Part shown: piece after piece, positions 1 to 13,237 of the stretch
Layout of the letters: every line of letters begins with the position of its first letter
Position numbering within the stretch: the first letter of the stretch is position 1
Assembly (NCBI GenBank): GCA_034687125.1
Contig: JAQGBZ010000290.1
Span: 18,206-82,205 of the forward strand
Reading direction: 5' to 3'
DNA length: 64,000 nt
Origin: Neelides folsomi
Taxonomy: Eukaryota > Arthropoda > Collembola > Neelipleona > Neelidae
Translations under genes and position numbers: made by a program
Notes under the pieces: model-generated
Database searches by the model: none
The model's input: only the letters and a program-made list of their open reading frames with translations
What the model was told of the DNA's origin: nothing

Positions 1-250
1 GATACATTCTACAGATCTATAAATACTGTACTTAACTCTATTGTAGCTTATTGTAGCTCTATAAATTCTTAATTGGATTTTCCCAACAATGACAATTATG
101 GGGATAAACACCCAATGTTCTGTCAAATCCGACAGTGCGAGAAATGAAGTGAACGATAAATGAGCGAGGCTGTTAAACAAGAAAATTTCATTTTTTATTA
201 ACGAGATGTCCACGAAGCATTTATATTCTTACTTATTATATTCGTTACAG

Positions 251-3200
251 GGGGACAATTCACAACGGGAAATGGAACGGTTTAATTTGGGAGCTGATCA
301 ACCGGAAGGCCGACGTTGCTCTGGCATCCCTAATGATTAACTCGGAAAGAGAAGCGGTAGTTGACTTCAGCGTCCCTTTTATGGACTCGGGTGTTGCGAT
401 CCTGACCGCAAAAAGAACGGGAATCATTTCCCCCACTGCATTTCTAGGTCTTTTTAGCATGTTGACTCAATTTGCTCTGCTTTCATTTCTGTTTGAGGGA
501 GTAAGGAGAAAGAATAGAAGCCCATTGTGGAAATCCCTTTATAGCACTGGGATAACTGGTCACTGGGGAACCTCATTTATGGATGGGAAGAAGTTCTCTT
601 GGGAAAAACAAGTCCCAGCCCTTGAAATTTCACAAAAATTCCTCAGACCCTCCTCCGTTTACTTTAAATTGGCCAGTTTTACAAATTCTTCCCCATTTGG
701 ACCTTAGAAAGTCTACAAAGGTCCATCGTTTGTTCATGATACCCGGTATAATGTCCCAATGTAATGATATATTATTCTTATGTACAGATATTTTGTACAC
801 ATTTCGTTATTCTCCCTTTGATCCCATTTTTCCATCTTGATCTGTTATTAAGATAAAATTAAGAATAATATTCATAATTTTACTATAATCTAACCTTACC
901 TGTGATTTTATCCCCAAACATCATTGCAAACGACCTTTGGGAGCCTCGCAAGCTATTTAACACATAGCAACTGGTATTTCGGAGAAAACTTGGACAATCC
1001 CAGCCGCTCTTTTTCCTCTGGAGATATCTATTATTTAAAGAACAAGGTCTAAGCAAAAATACATTAATTCATGTTGAGCTTAAAGCTCTAATTGTCCAGG
1101 AGCGAATTACTGGCGTTCAGCGAATTACTAGTTGTTTTTTGTAAAAGAGATTAAGAAGCAGAAGCTGTCGAAGGTCGTTAGATATGCTGTATTGAAAAAA
1201 GTGTCATGATGGATTTCTAGAGACAATTCAAAATTCAATAATGGATTACAAAAATGATTTTAGGAGATACATAAAATTCATATAAATACAGTATAACGTA
1301 AATCTCAACTTTATAAAAAATTAATTAAACTTTGCAGAGCCATTCGACCCAGCTTTATGGATGCTTGTCGGATTGGTGGGAATACAAGTCTATTCTTTGG
1401 CAATTTTCTTTTTTGAGTGGTTAAGTCCAATAGGATTCAACATGAAGGTAATTTCCAATTTCACAATAATATTCTATCAAACTTATAAATGTGATCAGAA
1501 AAGTGGTTTTTACTTTCACAAACCAACTTGGGTATTATTATGCATAGGTAGGTAGTTGGCTTATTAGAAAATACCTATTTAGTATGTTAGTACAAAGTAC
1601 ACAATCTATGTATATACTTATTAATTTATTGTATTGTGTTTCTTATAATATGATAGACTTGACATTTTATTTCTTTGAAGTATTACCAAGATGTAAGCCG
1701 CCTTGCTAATAGTAGTAATAATAATCTCTGATACAGATAAGGGAGTATCCATAAACTACGTCACACTTTTTTCCCGATTTTGGACCCCCTCTCCCCTTGT
1801 CACACATAGTCACAACTTGGCCAACCCCTACCCCCCATGTGAGATCACACTTAAGCATAATACATGTCTATGTATTACCTATATAAGGTATTATTTCATG
1901 CTTAAATTCCTATTATATTCATTAGTAAACAAGGTATTTACTCTAATTTCTTAGAAAACCGATGAGCCATTTGTTCAAACTTTTTCATTTGGATATCTTG
2001 GAAAGATCTTGTAAAAATATTTTTCCCTGGTTTAACGTCGAATATTTTTATTTTTTAACTACTATAACTAACATTAAGCCAAATTCAAATTGCATTAAAT
2101 CCTTAAATATAAAATCTCTCAAATAATTAATTTAACAACAAATATTTAAAAATATTTGCCGAATTTCTGTGAATTTAAAAGTGTGAGATCACATTTTGTC
2201 GAACCCTCCCACCCCCACCCCCCCATAGTCACACATTGTCACGTTTGGCCTACCTCCCCCTCCCCTCCTATGCGTTACGTAGTTTATGGATACTCCCTAA
2301 TATTAATTATACCTATCCTAATACTTACCTACTAACATATACCTATTGTATTAAGCTATTATGTATTATTACTAAAGAAAGGTTAATGTATTTTCCGTTT
2401 ATTATATGGATGTTAAGCTTTTCTCACGGCCAAAAGCAGCTTAAATAAGATCTCAATTTTACCTCCCGCATTAAGTTTTTATTTTGATTAAATAGAGCCT
2501 GCAATTTGTGTAAATTGTTATTTCACATTCTTCACCATACTGCTCATTATGTACAGAATTTCCTAGACCTGGAGTATAGTATATACGGGAAATATTCCAT
2601 ATTTATCAAATAAATATTTTACGATGTTTAATAACCAGTATTTAAGATAATAATCATTCTATTGTTTATTTAATTCTATCATACAAATGTTTAAGCATTA
2701 ATACCTAATAATAATTAATATTATATATTATATACTACGTACCTCTATGTATTATTAAATAGGTAAACCAGTCTTATTCTGCAGAAAATATTACTGATTT
2801 TTTCTTAAAATTTTTAGTGCAAAGCAAAGCCGGGAGCTCGATTTTCACTTTTTCGTTCATTCTGGTTGGTCTGGGCCCGATTATTTCAAGCCTCGGTTCA
2901 CATAGATTCTCCAAGAGGATTCACAGCCAAGTAAATCTTTCAGCATTCTTCCTTACTTTTTGACCCTTTTATCATTCTGTCCAGCTCAATAAGGAATGTC
3001 TCGTCTCGTTTCCCTTTTCCATTTTCAGTCCCGCTTCATCTCGCCTCCGAGTTTGGGAAAGCAATAAATCCTTGTTTTTCACAAATAATAATGAACGGGT
3101 CGAGTTATGCCCATTGTCTCATTTTTAATGTAGATAGTAGCTAGAGACCTATAATATTATTTCAGCCATTCTCCATGCCTTTTCAACGAAATGCTCAGTG

Positions 3201-6200
3201 CACCTTCATTGGGCTTTAATCGGCCTGAGAACCAACTCATAACGAACTTTGCGACATGCCAAATGGTTTTTTAATTAAATGTCGAAAGAATTTGAATCTC
3301 GTTTCATGCCCCGAACACATGTCAAAGTTCTTGAGTATATTAAATTGAGCAAATATTTAATCTTATGTATAAGACTCCATTACTTCCTTAAAAGAGAACT
3401 CAATTTTTCTAGTGGAGTGAGACGATTGCGGGAACGGTTGACTTTGAAGAGCGATATAACAACTCAATTTAATTTAGGTTCGTGGTTCATGTGTGGTCCA
3501 TGTTTGCTGTCGTGTTCCTCGCCACCTACACAGCCAACTTGGCCGTTTTCATGATCACGCGAGAAGAGTAAAGTCACAATTTTATCTTTCCCAATTTTAA
3601 TCATAAATGTGTGATACATTTATCTACTAAACTACTAACATTAACTATCATTATGTATTTTATGCTAATTTTTACTGAAACTTTACTGTATGTTATTTAC
3701 TCATCGTTGTCATCAATTATTGGCACGAAATACCACGCGCATTTTTTTAATTTGAGGAACCAATTTTTTCCTAAATTATCGTATAAATAAGTATGTTTTT
3801 TATTTTATATTAATGTTATTGTATAAAAATTAAAATTTGTTTTCAGGTCTTTCCAATTTATTGGGATAGATGATGCAAGGGTGAGCAAATGGTTTAATTA
3901 TACCATCGTATTTTAACATTAATTGTTGAGTAGATATAATATGTATTTAGTAGAAGCTTTTAAGTAGTTTACAATTCATTGAGCACTTCGGTTTAATAGG
4001 AATGTTCTCACAACGTATTTTGCATGTTCTACAACAGGTATTATTGTAAAGTATTTGTAGTATAAGTACTCATAACTTTTCCATAATAGTATTTATGAAT
4101 GAGTATGACAGACTAACTCTTGTTTAAAGTACTAGGACTAGCACTTCTACTATACATACTTCAACTATGCTCTTAATAATATTATACTGTAGAAGATATT
4201 ATCTTCTACAGTATTTGTACATGTCTTTACATTTTTCTTTTTCAACTTTCTCCCTACATAATGCATAATTTATGCCCCCTTGTGAAAGCTCAGTCAGTAT
4301 CGACTCGCCAAACTGTTGAAGTCATGTGCGTGATAAAAGGGGAATTATTGTAAAATGAATCCCTAATGAACCCTACTAGGAAATTTATAGCTTCGAGTAA
4401 AAAATCTTACATTTAGTAGGGGGAATGGAGGCGAGTAGTTAAAAAGGTTAGGAAATCCATCCATCTCCAACATCCCTGGCACCTTAGGGGCTTGACAGCC
4501 ATCGGAGAAAGAAAAAGGCTTGCGTTGAAGAGGTTGGATGAAGATCGCTCTCTACCACTTCATCCTGAAGAATAATTTAGTAGGGTTTTTATATTGAAGT
4601 ATTGACACACTTTCCCTCTCGTTGAACCTCATTGGCAGGATCCCTCCTTCTTTTCCTTTGGTTGTGACGAACTGGGAATTTGTAGGAGGAAAATTCACTT
4701 TCACTCCCTCACTGATGAGGAACGGGAGAAGACAAGGAGTATTGATGTAAAGTCATAGGAAGGTATCACTCACTTCGCTCTCTGTGAAACGATACAGTAT
4801 TCTTTCTCCCATTGCCTCATGAATTTATTCTCCTACATATTTCCCATCTAATAAAAGAGACGGAAGGAGACGAGTACGTATTGACACTCTCTGGAGGAGA
4901 ATACTGATCTCAAAGAACCAACTTTTGAAATTGGAAAGTGTCGCGTAGATAAAATGAATGAGAAAAGAACCTCTTGTATGTATACAGTACCTAACTATGT
5001 AATAAATATGGTACATACAGGGTGGGCTGTTGATAGATGCGATTTTTTAATCAGTAATATCTTTTTTATTTACTAACCAAATTTCTTTAAAATTAGCAGG
5101 ATTGTACCATATATTTCATCATATAATATAATTAAAAACTTTAATGAGTGAATGAAACTCCATTAACTTCAATACACATATTTACACACGGCCTTCGACT
5201 TCCTCGCATGCTTTCTCCATCTATTACCCATTTTAACATGTAATTTTTAATCATTAACCATCTTTGAGTTATGAATGATTAAAAAAGCATCGATCAACGG
5301 CCCACCCTGTATATAGTTTCATATATATCAGAACATGATAGTTACATGGTATTGGTATCTAATATATACAGTAGCTCTTTGTAAGATATGTTATTTACGT
5401 AGGATACTTACTCTAAGGTAGTTTAGTAATGTATAATTATACGTTTGTAGGTAGCACTTTATACTTTTATATCTTGACTATTATTAATTTTATCTTTTAC
5501 TATGAGTATTCCTCCAAGTAAGATAAAAGTTTTAATGTCGCGATCTTAAAAGCCCACCCTGTACTTTTATGTATTTGTACTTTGTACGTGGGATTTTTAT
5601 CTCAATTTCAAATAAGGGGGAATTCTTTTTTAGTTTTTAATCCAAGCTTCAATTCAATAATAACAGACTTATACCTAGTATGGTATGATTACATATTATT
5701 TATATATGTATTTGTTGTACAGTAAATTGTAGTTTTGGAATTGAGAGAAACCAATTTCATAGGATTACAACTTCAACCCAAAGAAAGAATTTCTCACTTA
5801 TTCTCCTAGATTTAAGCTCGAATTTAAATTGGATGAGGCCACATTTGGATCAAAGATTTGAACATAAATGCATGACGTATTGATTCTTTTAAACGTGTAT
5901 CCTTCTGAGTTTATAAATATGATATATAAATTTATAGCATATTTTTATTTACAATCAAAAATGTAAATACTGATAAAGATTCATAATATTATTGCGGTAT
6001 ACTATTGTATACAACTTAAGTATATTACTGAGCAGTTTCAAGTATTCACAGAACTTCTCAATCTGTCTGTGAAATTGAAAAATGTCAAGAGTATAGGAAG
6101 TTGAGGTTATGTAGTTTATACTTATGTTAAGGGAAATCGAAAGACTTTGAGTTAAAAAAGAGACAGTTTTTCATCTTTGAGGAGGAGCGGAAAGTCTTTT

Positions 6201-9200
6201 CTGAATCTTATTTTCTCCTTTCACTCCCTCAATTCTTATTACGTAATCCGAGTGGTTTGCTCTTGTCCTCTTGATGGTGGCTTTTCTTCAAACATTAATG
6301 CCTCGACTTTGATGAAACAGCTTTTATAAGGTTTTATTCATTCACCATCTTACAATTTTCTATCGTTTCAAAACCATATGACCAAGCCTATGTAAGTACA
6401 TATGTAATATTATGTATTACATATAGAATATGTACCTATGTAGCTATGCAGTACATTCTCAGACACCCGAGACTTTTACTCTTATCTACGCTAAAAATAA
6501 CATTTTAATTAAATCTCCTTTCAATGTTCACTTCAACTTGGAACTTATCAAGCCATCAAAAGCCGATTGGTTAGGATTGCTCTCCTTCAATTATCAAGTT
6601 TTATTAAATCCTAGTATCTTCAAATATTATAACTTATATACAATACTTGTATATATTTACATATATGTACATACATGTTTATGTTTGGTTCTCCTTTTAT
6701 AAGAATATTTAATTACAGAATTTTGTGATATAGTCATTTTTCCTCTTTGATAAATATTATATTGGTATTGCCACTTTACTACCTACTAAACAAAAACATT
6801 TTTAATAACATCATTCTTTTTAAGTTAAATTAGTTTTTTACAACATTCTACTATCATTTTTTGTTCAATGGAGCTACCTAAATTAAGTTTATTGTGATAG
6901 GTAAAATTAGTACTCTTATTCTTTTTGCTAGACAATAATATATATTACTATCTAGTATACTTAATGTTAGAGAATTGCACTAAATAAAATGCATATAACA
7001 TTTAGTAAAACCAATTAAGTTATCAAGTAGACTTTAAAATTGCCAATTAACATTCAAATACCATACTATATAGATTCAGTATTAATTGACATTTATACCA
7101 TATAAATACTAATTTGTTCATATTTTAATTGACGCATCATGCTCCATTTTTTGTTCTAATACCTGTATGTCACAATTTTAGGAAATTCAATTAAAAAAAT
7201 TCGTTACTAACGAATTTCCCCCAAAAAGATACCCGTTTTTACATTGAAAATACACATATAATACATTAATACTCATTCATATTGCTGTATTACAAATACT
7301 TTTAAGTTAGTAAATACTCTTACATACGTAAGTACAGCGTGTGAATCATACTTCTGCGTTTTTTTAAATCTATTGTAACTACTTGTAGAGTATTAAAACG
7401 CAGCTATACGGTGCCCACAGTGTATAAGAATAGTAATTTGGCATTCAAAATTTTTATTCTACTTTGAATATCTAATTTTGAAATGAAAGGGATCCTAAAG
7501 GCACTTTGAAGAATTTAAATATTCTTTGCTCATCATAATTCACTATTGACTCCACTTGTTCGAAAAATTTTCAGCTAGTAATTTATTGCAGAAAAGTTTT
7601 ACATGTTGAATGATCTCACACGCTTTTTAAGTCTTCAAACTTTTGCGATTCTTTTTTTATTCTTCAACCATTACAACACACTTATCTTGAAAATTAATAT
7701 GCTCTTAATACTTGACCCAAACGTTGAAAGGATTTTTTTATAACAGTAGATAGATATACCTATGCAAGTAAAGAAAATACATAATGTATCTCTATGTATG
7801 CTGCATGGCACATGCAGAAGTAGGCAGGTAGGCACTACCTGCCTACTTCTTGTACATCTGACTCACTTTGAGATTTGATCTTATTTATACGAAATAGGAA
7901 TTGCGATAAAAAAATAGGGATTTTGATAGTTGAAAAGCTGAAATTGTAAAATTGGCTACGTAAATAAATAATAATTAGGATATATGAGTATTATTGTAGT
8001 ACTTATATAATAAAGAAAATATTGAAGTTGTATACGCTGAAAATAAAATGTAATAAAAGTTAATGTGAATGATTGTGATTTTTGATTCTTTTAGTTGAGC
8101 AATCCTTATAGTGTGAAGCCGCCCATGAGATTTGGAACCGTCAAGTTCACCCATACAGATTCCCTATTCAGAAAGCATCAAACCGGTATTTAAATATTAT
8201 ATTTTATTTAAATCTCTAACATTACTTACGTATTTTATTGTTGTTAATTATTGTGAATATTAATTTGAAATGCAGTAATGTACGAATATATGAAACAATT
8301 TGAAGTCAACAATGTGAGCGAGGGTGTCAAAAGAGTCCGAAACGGGTAAGTGTTTTTAGTCAGCAAATTCAAACATTTTTAAAAATTATAATTTTTAAAA
8401 AACAACGTTTTCTAAAGATTTTCTATCAGATTCAAAAATAACTAACATCCCTGTGAATAGGAAGAAAGGTTTCAGTTCGTATTTTTTATGTATTTTGTTC
8501 AAAGATTGGGGTGAGGTTATTTGATTTCCCTTCATTTCCTTTTTTGGAGATTTGATGTTCACTGATAAACTTTAAGGTTTCATCTTTTACCAATGCAATA
8601 TACCAATACAATATACATGTAGGAGAAAATAGGATTTCCCTTTTCATGTGGTTAGTTAATGACATCCCATAAAACATGTAACTGGTTTAAGAGGTCTCAT
8701 AAATAAACCAACTTACGGAAACTATCAGATCAATATTATGTTCTATGTATACCATATATACTCGTAATATGTACTCATAATGGTTTATTTTTTGTACTAT
8801 AATTATAAAATATTATTAAAAATATCTATATAACAATGCAGGCTAGTGAGTAGTGACATTATATTGTAAAGTACGATATTACTTAAGATATTATGATAAT
8901 ACGTATGATATTACGTACGTATAATTTTCAAGTCCTTAACAACAAGAGGATGTTTTACATCATATGCTTACGTAATATTATGTATGTATGTGCTATGTAA
9001 TACAACAATGTACAAGTATTTACATACATATTTATTTACAGGAACAATAATGAGTTTTTTTAGTTTACTTTGAACTTTTATACCTAAGCTATCTATGGAG
9101 AATACAATCGATGAAAGTAGATGTAAAAGTCTTTCTAATCTCTTTCAAAATTATTTAATCTTATATCTATATCTTATTATATCTTATATATGAAAACTTG

Positions 9201-11707
9201 TGTACTTACATAATAATATATAATTAAAACACAAAATATGGAAGGTTTTGATTCTTTTGTTTGATTATTATTTATTGCGAGTTTGAATGAGTTTTGAATA
9301 ATTTCAGAGTATTGGAAGCTTTCATTTACGACGGTCCAGTCTTGGAGTATCAAGTTCTTCATGCGTTGGGGACAGAAGACAACCGAACTTGCGAATTGTT
9401 GATCGAAGGGTCTTGGTATGCTCACACTGGCTATGGAATCGCTTTCCCCAGGCAGTCAAAATATCTTCCACTTTTCAACAAGTTTCTTATGGAATACAAA
9501 GAGAACGGTAAGAAATTTAATTTCAAAGTCCTTCCATTTTCGCCTGTTCAAAATGTGTTGAACCTTGAATCCAACTCCTTGGAAAAGAATTTGTCATAAA
9601 GTTGAAGAGCTAATGAGAAAGGAAGCCCTTTGAAATTCTCCTAAAATGTTCTTTCTCCAGTTCTATTTGCCCCTCAGGGAATCACTTGGAATTAGAGTTT
9701 CATTGGATTTTCTAATAATACACATAGCAGTAATGAGCCTTCCCGTGAGATTAAATGATTACAATGACTAAGACCTTTCAGCTCAAGACACTAATTTCGC
9801 CTTAATATTGAAATAAAGGATTCTTAAAATGTTTTGAGGAAAATTAGCAAACTTCAAATGAAAAATTCAAGGTCTGAGTTTGAGAGTCTGTGAATCAATT
9901 AAGTTATTAACTTTACCCTCTTTCCTTAGATTGTGTTTTATGCTGACATGTGAGTTTAATAGCATGCAACTAACAAACAATTAATAATAGCTTAATAATT
10001 ATTCAATACTGGTTTTTATGAATTTGTGAGATATCTGATATTTGTATTTATACCAGAGTTTTGAAAAAATGATATATTTTCATGAAATGGTAAAACTTTT
10101 GTAATTGAGAAAACTAGATTTAAGTTTAAATGAAAAAGTTATTGATGCAGAAAAAAAACTTTTTATTTCATTATCACTCCTTTTGTTTTTGAGAAGATTG
10201 AAGAGATAACTTTTTTACAAAAAACTATGAAAAACTACTTTGCCCATCTCTTCTGATTCTGACACACTCACAAACCTTTAAATTATATAAATGTAAATAT
10301 AATAATCTACCTAGGTATGTACGGGTAAATACAGATAAGTATTATACATAATGTAATAACATGATCCAATTATGTGTCGAATATTCCCATTTCAACGCTA
10401 TTTTTATGTTGAAAGTTTCCCATTTCACAGATAAACAAAACTTTTGGTGACTTTTGATTCAAAATGTCTAGCTCCTACAAAACATGTATCCCTGTATCTA
10501 AACATAAGTTCACGTGTATCTGATATCAAATTCTTTTCATATAAATATTTTGAAAATGTAGAATGTGAACATTTTTTACTTCTACACGTTATAAGTAATT
10601 CGCAATATAGAGATGTAAAAATTAAATCCCTATGTATTATGATTATATCACATCTGTTTATTAGTCTTTGGAGTGCCAAGGTTTGCCATTGACATACGAT
10701 TACTTTTATTCTTCTGACAACTGCCTTCTATTGTTTCAATATTATTTCAAGTATCCTGAGAATGGGCCACTGCCGTATACTTATTGTTAATAAATAATGT
10801 TTCATGGATGCTGCGTGCCGATATAGGCCTATAAACATAGCGATGAAAAAGATATAGCGATCTTTCAGAGTTGAAGAGCGAATTTGGTTAAATTGCCTGA
10901 CAAGATTACATTTTCCGCTCATAACCACTATGAAAGAATGGGCTTAACTATGTGTGGATGTGTGAAGGAGATGATGGAATCAAAGGGAATTGGAGTTATA
11001 TATTTTTTACTATCCTTGCGAGATCTCATCTTTGGATGATAGTGATAGGAGAGTGTCATTTGTGGAAATAAATGAGGTGGAGGAATCTCATGTTTCCCTC
11101 AATGGGCATACACAGGAGACCTGGAGCGATTGAAGAGATTTTATTTCACGGGCCCCTGCTCTCTTTCTCATCGGGACCCAAGTACACTTGGATCAGCTAC
11201 GGGTGGGAAGTCGGAGAAATTAGCTCTTGAGCAGTTCCTCAGCGCCTTTGTCCTTCTCCTTTCCGGAATTTTGCTCTCGATCTGTCTTCTGGGAGTCGAG
11301 AGGTTCTTTTCCCGGCTCGTCAACCGACGGTGTAATGGAAAGCCTCCAGGATGCTTCACTCTCATTTCTCAGGTAAATTAAAGATTTCGTTCTCAGAATT
11401 TCCAATTTTCCTTTTCCAATTTCACCCCGTTCATTTTCAAATAATGGGGCATTATTTGCACTTTCATTTACAGAACATGGGATTTCACCATTACAATTAC
11501 CCATATGGAAGTTATGAGAATACTCGGTTCCGAAACTGCGTATCGATTGAGAGTTGCCGCTCGGAATGCAAAGATTCGGGCTGCTCAAACAATTTGCTCA
11601 GAACTCAACTCCAGCTCAGAATGGCAATGGTTCGGTGTCAGCAATTGGAGAATCGGCTCGGAATGTACACCGACATATACAAAACGAGGTTTTTAAAAAC
11701 ATATTAA
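251..11707 (+). CDS. Nmdar2: NMDA-type ionotropic glutamate receptor, GluN2-like subunit (3' part, 10 exons)
   Basis: Exons: 251-447, 1338-1447, 2818-2930, 3478-3567, 3847-3880, 8095-8185, 8276-8345, 9308-9507, 11116-11372, 11474-11707. All introns are GT-AG and phases join without a stop, giving 464 residues here; upstream exons lie outside the window. Visible in order: end of S1 (residues 1-66, [16 protein letters not shown]), M1 (about 70-92), pore loop (about 115-132, [13 protein letters not shown]), M3 (141-166, with YTANLA), S2 with the GTV segment and [17 protein letters not shown], the post-S2 FTGPC, and M4 (about 341-363). This is the GluN2 pattern; GluN2 binds glutamate and pairs with GluN1 in a calcium-permeable synaptic channel. 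The S2 ligand-contact aspartate of FIYD is present (residue 243). The pore N-site is Gln126 rather than Asn. The C-tail after M4 is about 100 residues, cysteine-bearing, with no ESDV-type PDZ end. The longest intron (3881-8094) is 4.2 kb. Family assignment is firm; the last exon's frame is fixed by phase and is less certain than the rest. Confidence 0.93.
1741..2297. mobile_element. PIF/Harbinger-like MITE in GluN2 intron
   Basis: The ends are inverted repeats: GGGAGTATCCATAAACTACG at 1741-1760, answered by its near-perfect complement ending at 2297. The element is flanked on both sides by TAA (1738-1740 and 2298-2300), which fits the 3-bp TWA duplication of PIF/Harbinger elements. The interior has C-rich tracts (about 1788-1843 and 2203-2265) and no transposase. 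It lies in the intron between the M1 exon and the pore exon. The superfamily is inferred from the duplication only. Confidence 0.65.
4185..4213. repeat. Perfect short palindrome
   Basis: TACTGTAGAAGATA at 4185-4198 is followed by one base and then its exact complement at 4200-4213. It is intronic, and AT-rich intron background makes chance plausible. Confidence 0.6.
5018..5309. mobile_element. Mariner/Tc1-type MITE (CAGGGTGGGC ends)
   Basis: The terminal inverted repeats begin CAGGGTGGGC(T/C)GTTGAT and run about 35 bp on each side (5018-5052 and about 5276-5309). They are flanked by TA dinucleotides at 5016-5017 and 5310-5311, the target duplication of Tc1/mariner elements. The 292-bp element has no coding capacity and lies in the large 4.2-kb GluN2 intron. 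A related, unpaired end reading CCCACCCTG then TA occurs at about 5551-5563. Confidence 0.75.
7816..7850. repeat. Perfect 16-bp stem hairpin
   Basis: AGAAGTAGGCAGGTAG at 7816-7831, a 3-base loop, and the exact complement at 7835-7850. It is GC-richer than the surrounding intron. The stem is too short for a standard miRNA precursor; it could be a small fold-back repeat or an RNA hairpin. Function unknown. Confidence 0.6.
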
Positions 11708-13237
11708 TCTCCCTTTTCTTTTATATTTAAACTTAGATTTTTCTTATTAAAAAATTTCATGCATTTTAATGTATACCATATTCTAATGCCTAGAGCAAGA
11801 TGAAATAGTTAAATATTTTATTTGAAGCCTGGGGTGGTTTAAGTTGTAATTTTATTTTAGAAGAAAAACACGAGGAGCCTGTTGGCCGGATGAGAGCGAG
11901 CAAGAGCGGTTGAAGTTCAGGTTGATGAAAACTCGATCATTTTACTCTATAGAAATATTTGCTAAGCTTTCACATTTCTTCCCCATGCTTTCATCTTCTC
12001 AGATTCCTCACAGACAAGAGCCAAGTGCCTTTCTTTGCACGGGAGGTTGAGAGAGACTTTTCTTCAATCCTATTACCTTCCTCTTATTATATCAAATGCA
12101 TGATGAAGTGAGGAACGCGGCCCGATTTTTGTTGATCCAGCTGCTGAAACCTTTGTCATAATAAAATCAATATTAATCCTACGTTCACAATTGAGTCTTG
12201 ATAAACGAATTAGGGAACTCTTACTCAGCCTCATTTCCTTTTATGTTGTAGTTTCATTTTAGAAAGAAAGTTTTTTATCAAAGCGTTTTAATGCGAAAAA
12301 GCTTTTAGATTTTCAACTAAAGTTCAATTCAAGCATTTGATGAATCATTTCTATTTCATATTTAAGAAAAGAAAAGACTAATTAGACTCTGAAATATGAA
12401 TTATGGTTAATTAAATACATACCATATATCTATCTGTATATTATGTATCCTTTATACAACTACTGGACGTATTGTTTGAATTGAATGTCATGACTCATGA
12501 GAAAGAAATTTTTGGATTGTGTAAAATATATAACTCTTAAAATATACCTGTAGTACCTAATATGTATTATACTAACATGAGGTTGGATGAAAAATAAACA
12601 TTCATGGTTGTATGGATGTGAACATGCAACGGGGAATCAATTTTTCATTTTCAAGGGAAATTTGATGCTCTGGTTGTCATATAATAGTTGAGCGTAGATT
12701 AGATTTGTTGGGCGGACTCTGAGGAATTTGTTTAAACTTTTAGAAACTTGGGGATGTCAGCTCTTGTAGAAGATGTTCCAGGACCATCGTCAGAACTCCG
12801 TCAGAGAAACTTAAGAACTTTCGACACCCAAGCGATTGCCTTCAAAGTGAGGGAAAATCTTTTCCGGACTCAACCATCTCTCACTGAAATTGCAGAAATT
12901 GAAACCGTCCTTTAATGTTCAGAGAGTACCAAATATTCAAGACCTCAACTCCAATAAATAAACCCACGGTTTTACTATATTATTATGTACATAAAATCAG
13001 AATACATATTATTACTATTTATTATTTATATATATATATGAATATTATTTATGTTAATAAATAATAATGTATTTTTAGGTATGCATTTACTCATTTATTG
13101 CAATGGTGTGTAACTTATTTCGATGCAAATACTGTACAATGTATTTACATTATTTATAATTGGAATAATTATATTCAGTAATACTGATATTAAAATTTAT
13201 TTGTTAATGAAAATACTCGTAAATAATTATTTATGTA
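11708..13237. other. Intergenic / GluN2 3' flank, no gene seen
   Basis: The region after the GluN2 stop is AT-rich and has no open frame with recognisable protein similarity. The GluN2 3' UTR presumably occupies its start, but I could not place a convincing polyadenylation signal close to the stop. Confidence 0.5.

Noticed and set aside
333-840. Open frames running past 447 on the + strand
   Set aside because: Only 251-447 is coding. The reading past the GT at 448 is intron, confirmed by the M1 exon joining in phase at 1338.
11505-11696. Alternative frame in the last GluN2 exon
   Set aside because: It would require a phase that the M4 exon donor at 11372 does not provide. The in-phase frame is open to a stop at 11707.
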